Below, piece by piece: positions 1 through 10,656 of a DNA stretch of 64,000 nucleotides. The stretch covers positions 87,792,529-87,856,528 of the forward strand of contig CM043959.1 of assembly GCA_014529385.2 (NCBI GenBank). The letters are read 5' to 3'. The position numbers were made by a program, and so were the translations under genes. Source of the stretch: Adiantum capillus-veneris (lineage: Eukaryota; Streptophyta; Polypodiopsida; Polypodiales; Pteridaceae). The notes below the pieces were generated by a model. That model was not told where the DNA came from. It searched no databases and saw nothing but the letters and a program-made list of their open reading frames with translations. Position 1 is the stretch's first letter. The number at the start of each line of letters is the position of its first letter.

Positions 1-328
1 GCTTTCCCTTCCCCTTTTCACTGGCCACCTTGGGTTGTTTCTCTACCTCACAACAACCACTTGAAACTACCTCATGGCCCTTCAAGTGGACAATTGAGGC
101 CTTTTGAACCACATATGAACTGTTCTCCTTGGGCTTCACAAGAGCCTTCTTTGCTTTAGAACCCTTCATTGTGACCTTCTTGGGCTTCACAAGGGGCCTC
201 TTCGCATCGAAACCCTTCGTTTGGACCTTCTCTTTGGCCTTCACAAGAAGCCTCTTCCCATCTGCACTATTGGCTTGATATTGTCTAGCTGTGCCATCTG
301 GGCCTTCATCAACCTTCGGGTTTAGCCT
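1..328 (-). CDS. Possible lysine-rich exon, open at left window edge
   Basis: Read on the minus strand, one frame is open from about 328 to the window edge without a stop. It is very basic and contains an imperfect internal repeat: LLVKAKEKVQTKGFDAKR is followed by a similar PLVKPKKVTMKGSKAKK and then by ALVKPKEN. No ATG begins it. The bases just upstream on the minus strand (about 329-345) are T-rich and end in CAG, as a plant splice acceptor would, so it could be an internal exon. I recognise no domain. It could equally be a chance open frame in old repeat DNA, since the neighbour to the right is a retrotransposon. Nothing indicates a function. Confidence 0.28.
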
Positions 329-588
329 CTGTCCACAAACAAAACCTTGGGATCAACCCACCTCATTAAGAGAATCCATAAAATGCAACCTTTTACACCA
401 CGGACTTGACAGATAAACCCGGCCAATCTCGGCATGGTATGAAAACCTAGGCAAGCCCGATGTGCAAACATGGGCCCAACATGTAAACCCAGGTGAGCCC
501 AAGTTGGAGAAGGTGAAAATACTTGCATCCCTCCCTTTGTCGACAACTCCACAACAGCGGGATCCTCATGCGGCATTTGAGAACAGTC

Positions 589-780
589 TGTTGGGGTATA
601 GGCGTCTGTGCCTTGCCCGACCACCCAGAGTCTGGACGCCCACTGACTTGTATACCTTATACATAGAATAAGTGTATAGGGGGCTGCTCACTCTTTGAGT
701 CTCCCCACCCATATCAAGGACTCGTGTGTCTCCTTCTCTCTCTCTCACTCTCCGTCTGTGGTGCTCCCCGATCCCCTTCA
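589..780 (+). repeat. 5' LTR of element C
   Basis: It begins TGTTGGGGTATAGG and ends CCCCTTCA, with the TG...CA termini expected of an LTR. A short CT-rich stretch (about 735-750) lies near the 3' end. It is matched base for base, apart from scattered substitutions, by 4334-4525. Confidence 0.92.
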
Positions 781-782
781 AT

Positions 783-793
783 TGGTATCAGAG
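783..793 (+). other. Primer-binding site of element C
   Basis: TGGTATCAGAG lies two bases after the 5' LTR and matches the 3' end complement of plant initiator tRNA-Met, the usual primer for copia elements. Confidence 0.85.
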
Positions 794-2424
794 TTATGGT
801 GACCACGGAGAGCACGACGGCTTTGAGAGCTTCGAGGCGATAGCTCGCTCTCTCTCGACGGTAGAGAGATTAAGAAAGCAGAAGACTTGCTGTGAGACTG
901 CAATGGGAGCTTGTGAGCTCAGTTGAGCATGATGTATGCTCTTGTGGAAGCTCAGAAAGGAGTGTGGAAGACTGTGTAAGTGAAGGTGCTACCCTAAAAC
1001 TGTGTGTGCAGCAGCACTATTTTCAGATTCGGTTTTCTCCTTGTAGAATGCAGATCTGAGAATTCTGTCTCGAAGACCTATTCGTTTGGACGTGGTCTAC
1101 AACTTTGCAGAAGAAACTTTTTGCAAATTCCTCACCGTTTTGCTGATATTCAGCTCAGACTGACTGTATACAGAAATTCCAGATTTTCTGTTGTCTCATT
1201 GTGTGCGAGTTTGATGCACTTTTGGAAGCACGGGAGATGCTTGAAGTTGAGTGCATAAATTCTGAGCTGAAGATGCAATTGCAGCTTGTGTTAAGCTTGT
1301 GGTTTGAGGGTTTTTTGGTAGACTTGGGCAACGAAGTACGAAGGCGTTTACACACCATCGAGGTGGTCTCTTGAGAGACGCAGTTTTTTGGAGCACACAG
1401 GTGGAGCTTCTTTCACTGGTTTTCACAGGATACTTTGGCAGTGATTTTGTGCTTGGATTAATGGTCTTTGCGGATGGTTTGCATATGGTTATGGCGCATG
1501 GTTGATGCCCATTATACATGCATTTTGACGAGCACTTTCAAGTGCCGATGAGCTCTCTTGAGAGCATTGTTTTCGCATTAAATAAGTTTCCGGATTGCAA
1601 ATCTTTTGGCGCTTGCTTATGCGCGGTCACTCCGTTGATGTACGTTGAGTGCGGATTGCCATTGTATGTGAAAATGTGGAGCCATTTTGGCATTTCTACT
1701 CATTGGCATTGAGTAGTGTTATGGTTTATGGTAGAGATTGTACTTGAGTTTTTTGCTCAGTTTTCAGGGGAAATTCTGTCGGATTTTTCTCAGATTCTCG
1801 CCATAGTTTGTGATCGAGTGTTTACTCTCACTTTGACAGGTTTTGTCAGTTTGGACACAGTTTTGTGTTTTTTGTATCCACTCTCGCAAGAGTGAGGAGT
1901 TGTGTATCTTTCTTTGCTTGAGACAGTGGTTTGCTCTCGGGTGGGAGAGTCTTGTGATCTCGAGCATTGTTTGCCATAGTTTTGCAGAGCTTATGCATGT
2001 ATGTTGAGTGTAGTTTGATGCGCATTGATTGCTCATTGTATTGAGCTTGCAGAACAATGGTTATTTTGTGTTGATAGCCATTGTGCGTCGAAACTCTGGC
2101 GAAATTTTCCCAAGAGTTTTATGTGTATCATTTATGCAATCTAGGTAGAGATTGCGGGTAGCACTCAACATTTGCGTGCGGTGTTCTCTGCAGGTGGGAG
2201 ACTTGTGCGTGTGTATGCATCGATACCGTATAGAGTGGGCTTGGTGATTAGCTCACAGATTGCAGTGTGATACTAGAGCAGGTGAGGCTTGTATTGACAT
2301 TGCGAGAGCTCTATTTTGGAGTGTGTCTCACAAGTTTTACATTGTGTTTCTGGCCATATTTGTAAACAATTTCCAGGTGTTGTTGGTGAGGTGGTTTTGC
2401 TTTCTAGTTTGCTACATTGTGCTC
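794..2424 (+). other. Untranslated leader of element C
   Basis: About 1.6 kb lies between the primer site and the gag start codon. It is rich in T and G and has only short open frames with no recognisable product. A leader this long is unusual for a small copia element, but element B (57188-60927) has a similar one of about 1.9 kb. Both contain a line resembling the other near the gag end of the leader (gagcattgttttcgc-type and GCGGTTTACTC-type stretches), but I could not align them fully. Confidence 0.5.
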
Positions 2425-4254
2425 ATGGCAGAGACAGGTGATCGATCAGATTGTGACCTCTCACAAATGCGCGTGTTTGATTGGTCAGACTTTGCGGCAT
2501 GGAGAGAGTGTATGCTTGATGCATTGACACAGCGAGGGTTGCATTGACCATTGAGTGGTGATGCAGGTAGACCTTCAAACATGTCTGACAATCAGTGGCA
2601 GGAGCTAGAGGAAATGGCACTATCTACACTCTCTTTGCACCTTGCGGAATCTGTATATGCTCTTGTTATGTATGAGACTACTTCGAGAGCACTTTGGCGC
2701 AGATTACATGATATGTATGATAGATCTGAGTCATCAAGGACTCGTGTGAGACATGTACATTCACGAGTATGCCGACGGGTGATATTTTGGTATTGTGGTC
2801 ATTCTGGACACGTTAGACGGCACTGTTTTTGTCGTATGCGACATCGTAGGAGACACGGCAGTCTCAGAGATGTATATAGTGATGCCATGGACTCAGTTGC
2901 TTTGATAGTTGAGGCAGATGCAGTGTCGGAGTATACTAGTGACGGGGATGTCACTTTTACCTCGAGCTATGCACGAGATGCTATACATGTGGATAGTGCA
3001 CTCCCTTCGCAGTGGTTGCTAGACGCAGATGCTATGTTTCATGTCACGCCGCATCGTGCATGGTTTTGTAGCTATTCTAGCGGGATGCTTGGCAGTGTAC
3101 ATTTGACTGATGGATCGGTGCATGCGATAGCAGGTGCAGGAGATGTGATATTGTCATTACCGAGTGGTGCATCTTACTTGTTACGACATGTGCGCTATGT
3201 ACCAGATTTGACAGTGAGTTTGATCTCGATTGGTCAGCTTAGAGATTGTGGATGTCAGATTTCGCTACGAGAGCGAGATTTTGTGATGCATTTGGGTTCG
3301 CGAGTGATTGCAAGAGGTGCCAGGAGTGGTACAGGTTACCCATTGCATGTGGATCACGTGAGAGACGGTGTTGTCTCTGTGATCATGCAACCAGGTAGAG
3401 AGCGAGAGAGCAGGCAAGTCTCTTTTGCTCATGGGTTGCAGGGTACTTTGCATGGAGTGCAGAGTAGTGAGCTCGTTGTGCACACAGTTGGGGCACGACT
3501 TGAGCAGTCACACAGAGAGGTGACAGAGTTAGACATGCATGCTTTGCTAGTGATTGAGCAAAGCAGAGAGTCAGTTGTGCAAGATACTTCTATGCAGGAT
3601 AGACAGGTAGAGCGATCTTGCTCTAGTGAGTCACGACAGGAGGACGTTGTGTAAGAGTCTATGCATACGGAGTTAGAGCATGAGAGCTCTAGTGAGTCGC
3701 AGCAGATTGAGTGGTCATGTTTGCAGTGGATGATTGCAGAGGAGGCTGAGACGTCAGGAATTATGCAATCATTCCTTTCTATGCTCGACAGTGAGCATGG
3801 GGATATAGTTGTGCAGGATATGTCTTCCAGCAGACACCTAGAGCAGCTGGTTTGCTCTGAGGTTGCACGACAGGTTGATGCGTCTTTTGCGGACAATCAG
3901 GAGATGCATGTGGCTGACACACCTTGTCAGTCAGAGATGCCTATTGCCAGGGATATATATGTTGATGTATTCTCCGTAGAGCTAGCAGGGCCCGCTAGCA
4001 TTGCATCGGCATTCGGTGGTCTCATGTATGAGATGTTGATCTTGAGACCGGATATCGCAGCTGCAGTGGGAGCATTTGCAGTTGGGGTTGTCAGTCGTTT
4101 GTTGACTGATGATGGCATAGTGCACGAGGGAGATATGCAGGTATTGCGTACATACTTGCAGTACGTGTGCGGTACGTCTGGTGGTGTATGGACTTACACG
4201 GGAGCAGGACAGCCGGATGCACACGATCACAGCCAGCCAGTGGGCATCGGTTGA
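2425..4254 (+). pseudogene. gag - protease remnant - novel segment - RT tail of element C
   Basis: One frame runs from ATG 2425 to the TGA at 4252-4254, broken only by TGA at 2545-2547 and TAA at 3652-3654. The first part is copia gag (FDWSDFAAWRECMLDAL, then LSLHLAESVYALV, about residues 10-105). A zinc knuckle follows (2785-2826, FWYCGHSGHVRRHC), whose first cysteine is now Phe. The protease box at 3013-3040 reads WLLDADAMFHVTP, so the catalytic D-S/T-G is D-A-D. Typical post-protease sequence follows (RHVRYVPDLTVSLISIGQL). Then come about 200 residues rich in Ser, Glu, Gln and His with no resemblance to pol. Last is a piece of the RT C-terminus (LMYEMLILRPDIAAAVG, near 4020-4080). Integrase, the RT catalytic core and RNase H are missing. 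The two stops could be read as one gag-derived protein in the ancestor. Confidence 0.8.
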
Positions 4255-4322
4255 GAGCGGTTTTCTCTCACCTTTTGTAGTCTTTAGACTAGGTTCCCTT
4301 GCTTAAAGGCATGGATGCCTCT

Positions 4323-4333
4323 AAGTGGGAGGT
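4323..4333 (+). other. Polypurine tract of element C
   Basis: AAGTGGGAGGT lies directly before the 3' LTR. It is the standard plus-strand priming site of plant copia elements and has the same AAGTGGGAG core as elements F and B in this window. Confidence 0.8.
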
Positions 4334-4525
4334 TGTTGGGGTATAGGCGTCTGTGCCTTGCCCGGTCGCCCAGAGTCTGGGCTCCCACTGACTTGTATAC
4401 CTTATACATAGCATAAGTGTATAGGGGGTTGCTCACTCTTTGAGTCTCCCCACCCATATCAAGGACTCGTGTGTCTCCTTCTCTCTCTCTCACTCTCCGT
4501 CTGTGGTGCTCCCCGATCCCCTTCA
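4334..4525 (+). repeat. 3' LTR of element C
   Basis: A 192-bp copy of 589-780 with the same TG...CA ends. Differences cluster near 4363-4386 (GGTCGCCC for GACCACCC and similar). Confidence 0.92.
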
Positions 4526-5087
4526 GAGTCCCCGTCCGAAGGTATGGCTCTTCTTGCCTTTCTCAACATACTGCATAAAGAGAAACAGTTAGAGCGCACT
4601 GCCATGATTAGGCGTAAACCCAGACATACCTGCATTTTCTTGGAAGTGACCTTGTTCAGTACTTGGACCTCTGTTTCTTTCTCCTTCTCAACTCCCTACA
4701 ATAATCAGAAATAGATTTCAGCGAGCACTCCCATGGCTATGCCTCTGCACAAGTGTAAATCCGAACATACCTGATTGTGGCGGACAGTGGCCTCGATGTC
4801 ATCTTCAGCATCAGGGCTTGCCATCGCATGCCTATCCTTACGAAACTTTGATTTTTTTTTTTATTGCACCGAGATTTGAGCTCGCGTGTTTCTTTGTTGT
4901 GCAAGAGGTTGCTTCTCACCCTTACCCCCTTGACAGGGAGCTCACTTGGGTTCTTTTTCATAGGAGGAGTGGGAGGGGGATCATCCTCCTCCCTTTCCTC
5001 GGACACCACCACCTCCGTCATGACTTGCAATGTGGTTTGTGCAAGAGTGAGAATCCCATGCCCGCCTCGTGTCCTAAACCCAGGCTA
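4526..5087 (+). other. Unassigned flanking sequence
   Basis: This lies between element C and element A1. It holds a T-run (about 4853-4862) and short frames on both strands. The longest minus-strand frame (4737-5030) is rich in charged residues but has no recognisable domain. I see no gene here. Confidence 0.4.
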
Positions 5088-5092
5088 ATTGA

Positions 5093-5320
5093 TGTTAGAA
5101 TTAGGGTTGCAAGAAAACACACACAGCTTGGAGAAGACCAAGAAAGCTCTAGGCAGACAAGAGAGCGTGTATTACTTAGTGTGCAATGGAAAGATAGATT
5201 GCCCTAGAATGATGGGCATAAATACAGTGCACGGGGGAAAAAACCTCCTAGAGAGGGGAAAAATGCCCCGACGGTTCTAAGTATGTTCATACACGTCACT
5301 ACCACATGTATATGGTAACA
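5093..5320 (-). repeat. 3' LTR of A1
   Basis: In plus orientation it reads TGTTAGAATTAGGG to TATATGGTAACA. It matches 9002-9229 and the LTRs at 16830-17061, 28238-28467, 29566-29791 and 40146-40372 (inverted where needed). Confidence 0.92.
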
Positions 5321-5395
5321 AATCCCCCATGGAGTGATATGGTGAACAAGAGTTGGAACATGATTAAATGGAATAGCGATGCCCTAAGGACATGA

Positions 5396-6946
5396 TCAGT
5401 CCGCAAAGGGGAGTAAGCCCAAATCTTTGCGGAAAGCTTCAAACTTCTTATGAGACAATGCCTTTGTGAAAAGATCTGCAAGGTTGTCCTGTGCTGGCAC
5501 ATAATCCAAGCTGATTTCTCCTGCTGAGAGCCTCTCCTTGACATAGTGGTAATGCACCTCAATGTGCTTTGTGCGAGCATGAAAAATTGGGTTCCTTGCA
5601 ATTGCCAATGCGCTTTGACTGTCACTGTAGATAGTGTTGGTAGTGTCTTGTCCAACACCCAAATCATCCATAAGGCATATGAGCCATACACACTCAACCG
5701 TAGCTATGAAGACTTCCCTGTACTCAGCCTCACAACTAGAGGTGGCCACAGTAGGTTGCTTCTTGCTCAACCATGATGTACATGAACTGCCAAGCATGAA
5801 ACAAAAACCACTTGTAGACACTCGCGTGTCAAAACAACCAGCCCAATCTGAGTCCGAAAAAGCATGTAAGTCTAGTGGCAATGATCCCTCATTGGGATAA
5901 AACAAGCCAAGATGTAAAGTGCCACTCAAGTAGTGAAAAATCCTCTTGACATCCTGCCATGCTTAGACCCTGGGCTATGCATATATCTGCTGACCTGTGA
6001 TGCTGCAAACTAAATATCTAGCCTCGTGTTGCATACATAAATGAGGCATCCAACAGCAGTTTGGTGTGACATCTGCAGGATCACCAGCATCATGAAGACT
6101 CAATTTCAAACCTGTTTCCATGGGAGTGGCAATAGGATTGCAATCCTCAAGTCCAAACTTACATAGCAATGTCTCTACGTAACTTTTCTGACACAAGGCA
6201 ATACCACCATCACACTACTTGAATTGTATATCAAAGTAATGATGCAATAGCCCCAAATATTTCATCTTGAAAGTAGCATTCAAATCAGCCTTAAATTTAG
6301 CAATATGTCTCTCATTTCGTCCAATGATCAGCAAATCATCTACATAAAGAACCACAATGAGAAGTACATCACCCTCACACTTTACATACAATGTGCTTTT
6401 TGTTGGACTGTTATGAAAGCCTCGTTCGACCAAATGAGTGACAGCCTTCTCATACCAAGCATGAGAAGATTGCTTCAACCCATACAAAGCTTTGTTACAT
6501 TTGCACACCTTATCCTCTTGTCCTTTCTTGACAAAAATGAGAGGCTGCATTACATAAACTTTCTCAAGTATGTTACCATTCAAGAAAGCAGTAACAATGT
6601 CTGATTGATGTACATCCCAACCAAAATGAGCTACCAATGCACATAGAAAATGCATAGTAGTCATACGACAAGTGGGAGCAAAAGTCTCTTCATTATTTAT
6701 GCTTTTTTGTTGAGCATAACCCTTTGCAACAAGTCGACCCTTATAACCATCCGGCTTGTGTTTCAACTTGTAAACCCACTTTGTACCAATGGCCTTTTTT
6801 CTACGAGGTAAATCACATAAAGTCCATGTGTCATTTTCTATAAGTGCATCATATTCTGATTGCATGGCAGCCATCCAATTTTTTGAATTCTGTGCTTCAT
6901 CAAAAGATAGAGGTTCCTCAACACCATGTAAGCTAGACACAACCAA
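5396..6946 (-). pseudogene. RT-RNase H region of A1
   Basis: Reading leftward from 6946, the RT is recognisable by DTWTLCDLP, IGTKWVYKLKHKPDG, the KGYAQQ region, FGWDVHQSDIVTAFLNG, LYGLKQS and the catalytic VLYVDDLLI box. The frame stops near 6215, is continued in pieces (6196-5975), and the RNase H part is open from 5929 to 5396 (AFSDSDWAGC, SSCEAEYR, YSDSQSALA, ARTKHIEVHYH, NLADLFTKALS). A small deletion near 5950-5995 separates the RT thumb region from RNase H compared with A6. The family would reverse-transcribe element RNA in cytoplasmic particles; this copy cannot make an intact enzyme. Confidence 0.85.
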
Positions 6947-6949
6947 AGC

Positions 6950-8140
6950 ATAACAATCTGATGCATAAGATGCATGGTAAGAGCCTTATCAAGTACGACT
7001 AGACAAAGGTGCATCTAGTTTACTGTCACGTAATGTATGCACCATCCATTTTGGCATACCTCTAGCCTGCTCATTTTCAGCCCTTTACTCATCAAGTACA
7101 TCATGTACATCTACATCAGTAATAACAGGCTGATCTATAACATTTTTAGAAACCCCCATAGGCTATACATTTGCCTCATTGGAATCTACATTCGAACTTC
7201 CACCACTAAAAAGAGGCAACAAAGTGTCATAAATGTCATGTGAGCTGACATTATGTCTCTAGTACATGACAACAAGGACTGAACAGAATCTTCCACAAAC
7301 ACAACATCCCGTGAAACCAAGATACTCTTTGTTTGCGGATAATACAACCTGTAACCTTTGCTTTCAGCACTATAACCAACAAAAATACATTTGACAGCCT
7401 TATCATTCAATTTTTTGCGTTGTGTTTGTGGCACCAAAGCATATGCCAAACATCCAAAAACATGCATGTGCCCAACGGAAGGCTTTCTATCATGCCATGC
7501 TTCATATGGAGTAATAGATGGCAAAGCTTTTGTAGGACACCTATTTAGTACATAAGTGGCATACATGATGGCCTCTAGCCAAAAAGAATGTGGCAAAGCT
7601 TGACTTTTGACCATACATTGTGCCATTTTCGTAAGTGACCTATTTCTCCTCTCAGCAAAACCATTTTGTTGAGGCATATAAGACACTGTACATTGGTGTT
7701 TAATCCCACGACTAGCCAAAAATGCATTAAATTCATGAGACATATACTCCCCCCCCTCGATCGGAATGGAGGGTGCCCATAATACATTTTGAGACATTTT
7801 CAGCCATAGCCAAAAATTGTTTGAAGCACATAAAAACTTCGGACTTTGCTTTAAGCGGAAATACCCATGCATGCCTGGAGTAATCATCAATGAAAGTTTT
7901 GAAGTAAAGGTAATTTCCCAAGGAAGGAGTTTGCATGGGCCCACAAACATCACTATGCACAAGCTGCAACGTGCATGTGGCCCTAATTGAACCATCCTTT
8001 GGAAACTTAGAATGCTTCATCTTACCCAAAATACAGCCTTCACAAACATGTTTGACAGGTGCTTCAAGAGATGGCAAAGAAGCAACCATATCAGATTTCT
8101 ATAAACGTAGCAAACTAGCAAAATTCAGATGCCCAAAAGT
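6950..8140 (-). pseudogene. Integrase region of A1
   Basis: The minus strand encodes KHVCEGCILGKM (second half of the HHCC zinc finger), the HSDVCGPMQTPSLGNYLYF start of the core, HSDRGG with the second catalytic Asp, and QQNGFAERRNRS with the catalytic Glu region, followed by FWLEAIMYATYVLNRCP and a C-terminal extension. The frame breaks at a run of eight G (plus strand C at 7749-7756), where one G too many shifts the frame inside the core. The same extra G is present in A6 at 32059-32066. The N-terminal histidines of the zinc finger are partly lost to the upstream deletion. Confidence 0.85.
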
Positions 8141-8681
8141 CTGGTAAGAATCTGGCTAGGCATCAAGAACAGTCTGCACAAGAGAACTGTCTAAAATGAC
8201 TTCACCTACAGAAATAAGTTGCTCATTGATATCCTTGACACCAGCAAGGAAAGTGTCCATATCATCTTCCTCATGCATAATCTTCGATTCCGACTCTTTA
8301 CGAAGCAATGCAATTTTAGCCTCATTGCGACTTGCATAAAGACCAACCAGACTATCCCAAGCCTATTTGGCAGATTTCGCAGAACAAATGTGGGGAGTAT
8401 TAGTACGCTTCATAGACAACGCAATCAACGAATGAGCATGCGCATCTTTTACATCCCAACGAGCTTGCTTATCTGTAGGCAAAACAACTCTAACAACAGC
8501 AAGACTTGCAACATCCTCAACATCGCCTACATCCTCAGAACCATGATGTACATCAATGCCCTGCACAATATTCTAGACGCCCTTCGACACAAAAACATGT
8601 TGCATCATATAAGCCCACATAGGGTAATTGTCCCCATCCAATCTGTCCTCAGCAACAAACATTTGTGTTGTTGTCAGCCAT
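8141..8681 (-). pseudogene. Truncated gag of A1
   Basis: The start codon is at 8681 on the minus strand (MADNNTNV). An 11-base deletion between two ATG triplets, compared with A6, breaks the frame after about ten codons. The rest reads as family A gag (LDGDNYPMWAYMMQHV, QARWDVKDAHAHSLIAL, SRNEAKIALLRK, EEDDMDTFLAGVKDINEQL) with in-frame stops. It ends at PDSYQTF and passes directly into the integrase sequence GHLNF, so the rest of gag and the protease are deleted. Confidence 0.85.
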
Positions 8682-8987
8682 GGTAAATGTTGCACCTGAT
8701 GTGAAAACTGTCCGAAAAAAGGAGAAACGAAGCGAGAATAACACGTGCTATATAGCACAAACCGTAGAAGACTGTAAGGGACCTGTTATGCAAAAAACGC
8801 ACTAACAAAAATTTTGCATAAAATGACGAAATAGCCTGTGCAGTACCGCCTGTAGGGGAAACGGAGGCCAAAATGAGCCCAAAATTTTTGTCGACTTGCG
8901 AACGCTCTCCAAAGCTCGTTGAAATTGGAGAAAGTGATCAGGCGTGTGCTGGAGCTGCTGGCGACTAAGCCCGGGAGGACACAACCT

Positions 8988-8999
8988 GCTCCGATACCA
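8988..8999 (-). other. Primer-binding site of A1
   Basis: In sense orientation TGGTATCGGAGC lies next to the 5' LTR end. It is one base off the standard TGGTATCAGAGC. Confidence 0.8.
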
Positions 9000-9001
9000 A
9001 T

Positions 9002-9229
9002 TGTTGGAATTAGGGTTGCAGGAAAACACAGACAGCTTGGAGAAGATGATGGAAGCTCTAGGCACACAACAGAGCGTGTATTGCTTAGTGTGCAATTGAA
9101 AGATAGACAGCCCTAGAATGATGGACGTATGTACAATGCGCGGGGGGGAAAACCTCCTAGCGAGGGAAAAAATGCCTCGGCAGTCCTAAGTGTGTTCACA
9201 CACATCACTACCACATGTATATGGTAACG
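9002..9229 (-). repeat. 5' LTR of A1
   Basis: Plus orientation TGTTGGAATTAGGG to TATATGGTAACG. The terminal A expected from TG...CA has become G at 9229; the ATTGA duplication starts at the next base. Confidence 0.92.
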
Positions 9230-9234
9230 ATTGA

Positions 9235-10656
9235 GCAGCACCCTAAACCCTTACATGTTCACTATTTGGCATGCTTGCCTCCCTCCTTGGACGAAAGGTC
9301 CTCCTTCTCCTGGATCGTCACCTGCAAAAAGGGAGCCCATGTCATAGAAAGTTGCCCCCATGTCAAACATAGCGAGGGAACCCTCTCCCCGTTACCTGCG
9401 ACTTGCTTCTCCCACTGCAGGTTCCCCCTTTTGTAGCCTTAGGGAGGGCGTGGAATAAGCACCCCACATGCCACCACCCTTTGCCTTCCTTGTCGTCTTT
9501 CCACCCGCCATGTACAATGGCACTTAGCCTTCGGCGCCTGCCTCCCACCCCCTGGCCCTGCCTTGTGTCCTGCTTGCAACGATACCTGGAGCAGGCGAGC
9601 CCCGAGAAGAGCTGGCGAGCGCCTTATGGAGCTTCAGAAAGAGCGAGACTAATGCTAGCATTGAACAAGAACGCTATTGAGGCCCCATCCCCGAGGGTAC
9701 TAGGTACTTGCTAAGGTACTAACCTCGAGGAGTCAGTAGCCATCCCCTCCCTGCCCTAATGATGTCCAGACACGTGGACAGTCCCGTCAGCCCCTACCTC
9801 ATCACCCTGCCATGTCGACACTCCGCAGCCCCCCAACGAACCCGGGTTTACATCTTACAGCGGGTAACCCCACCCGCGTGTCACCATGCGACTCGCCACG
9901 TGTCCGACCGAGATGCCCTCACGCTCCACTAGCGCACCGTCGATGCCATTAAATGGGCTTGTCACCATCCAAGGCAAATAGTGCTAAGGGACACTGATCC
10001 ACATTGAACTCTCAACAGAATCATTTCACTCATTGATGTGGCGTTAAATGTAGTAAATTTTTTTTACCATTATTATGAAAAATTACAAAATTTAAGTCCT
10101 CAGACCAAGGTGACATAAATACAACGCCAAAAAATTTCGGAATGGTAATAAAACCATGAAGACGCACCACAAAGACGTTAAATGTAGTATTTTCTAGTGA
10201 GCACCATAAAGACGCATTTAACATTCAACAAGTTGACATCAAGGGTTATAACAAATTTGAACTTCCTAACCATCCACTTCCTTATGATTTAATTAAGAAG
10301 TTATAGTCTGGTTCATTCTAATTAACAATGAAACCATCCTCCGTCACCTGCTGTTACAAAGTTCTCCATGGCCTATCTCCATCACTAGGGTAATAAGCCC
10401 GTTGAGTGTCCCTAGAGGTCTCTAGGACACATAACTTCCATCTCTTGCAACAGTACAAGCATTCCCGCGTGTTGATACAAAGGACATCCGTAAGCAACTA
10501 CCAAGGTCGCTTGGCCCGAGGTCACAAGAACGAAGACTCAACTAACCAAGCTAGCTCCTTTGAATATTATATAACTTCCATCTTTTTTTAAAATTTTGCA
10601 TTCGCTTCGACTAGTTTTATGAGATTGCGGCCACTCATCTTATATAACTTCATCTT

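Larger units (their letters stand above)
589..4525 (+). mobile_element. Ty1/copia-type LTR element C, pol-deleted
   Basis: Two 192-bp LTRs (589-780 and 4334-4525), each starting TGTTGGGG and ending CTTCA, flank 3.5 kb. A primer-binding site TGGTATCAGAG follows the left LTR and a polypurine tract AAGTGGGAGG precedes the right one. The flanks are CAGTC (584-588) and GAGTC (4526-4530), a 5-bp target duplication with one mismatch. By eye the LTRs differ at about eight positions (roughly 4 percent), so the insertion is not recent. The coding part keeps gag, a damaged protease and the C-terminal end of RT. Integrase, most of RT and RNase H are absent. It is therefore non-autonomous in its present form. 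Confidence 0.9.
5093..9229 (-). mobile_element. Family A copia element A1, internally deleted
   Basis: LTRs at 5093-5320 and 9002-9229 (228 bp each, minus orientation, TGTTACCATATACATG at the 5' end in sense) bound a 4.1-kb element. The target duplication ATTGA is perfect (5088-5092 and 9230-9234). The primer site (8988-8999, TGGTATCGGAGC in sense) and the purine-rich GGGGGATT before the 3' LTR are present. The coding order on the minus strand is gag start, then a deletion, then integrase, RT and RNase H. Compared with copy A6, the end of gag, the zinc knuckle, the protease and the first part of the integrase domain are gone. Many stops and frameshifts remain in the rest. Confidence 0.93.

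Noticed and set aside
3429-3896. 155-codon minus-strand frame inside element C
   Set aside because: It is the antisense shadow of the plus-strand Ser/Glu-rich segment.
9403-9714. 103-codon plus-strand frame
   Set aside because: No motif, no upstream signal, composition explained by C-rich DNA.
10030-10224. Possible MITE with GTTAAATG words near both ends
   Set aside because: The terminal inverted match is short and interrupted and no flanking duplication is visible.
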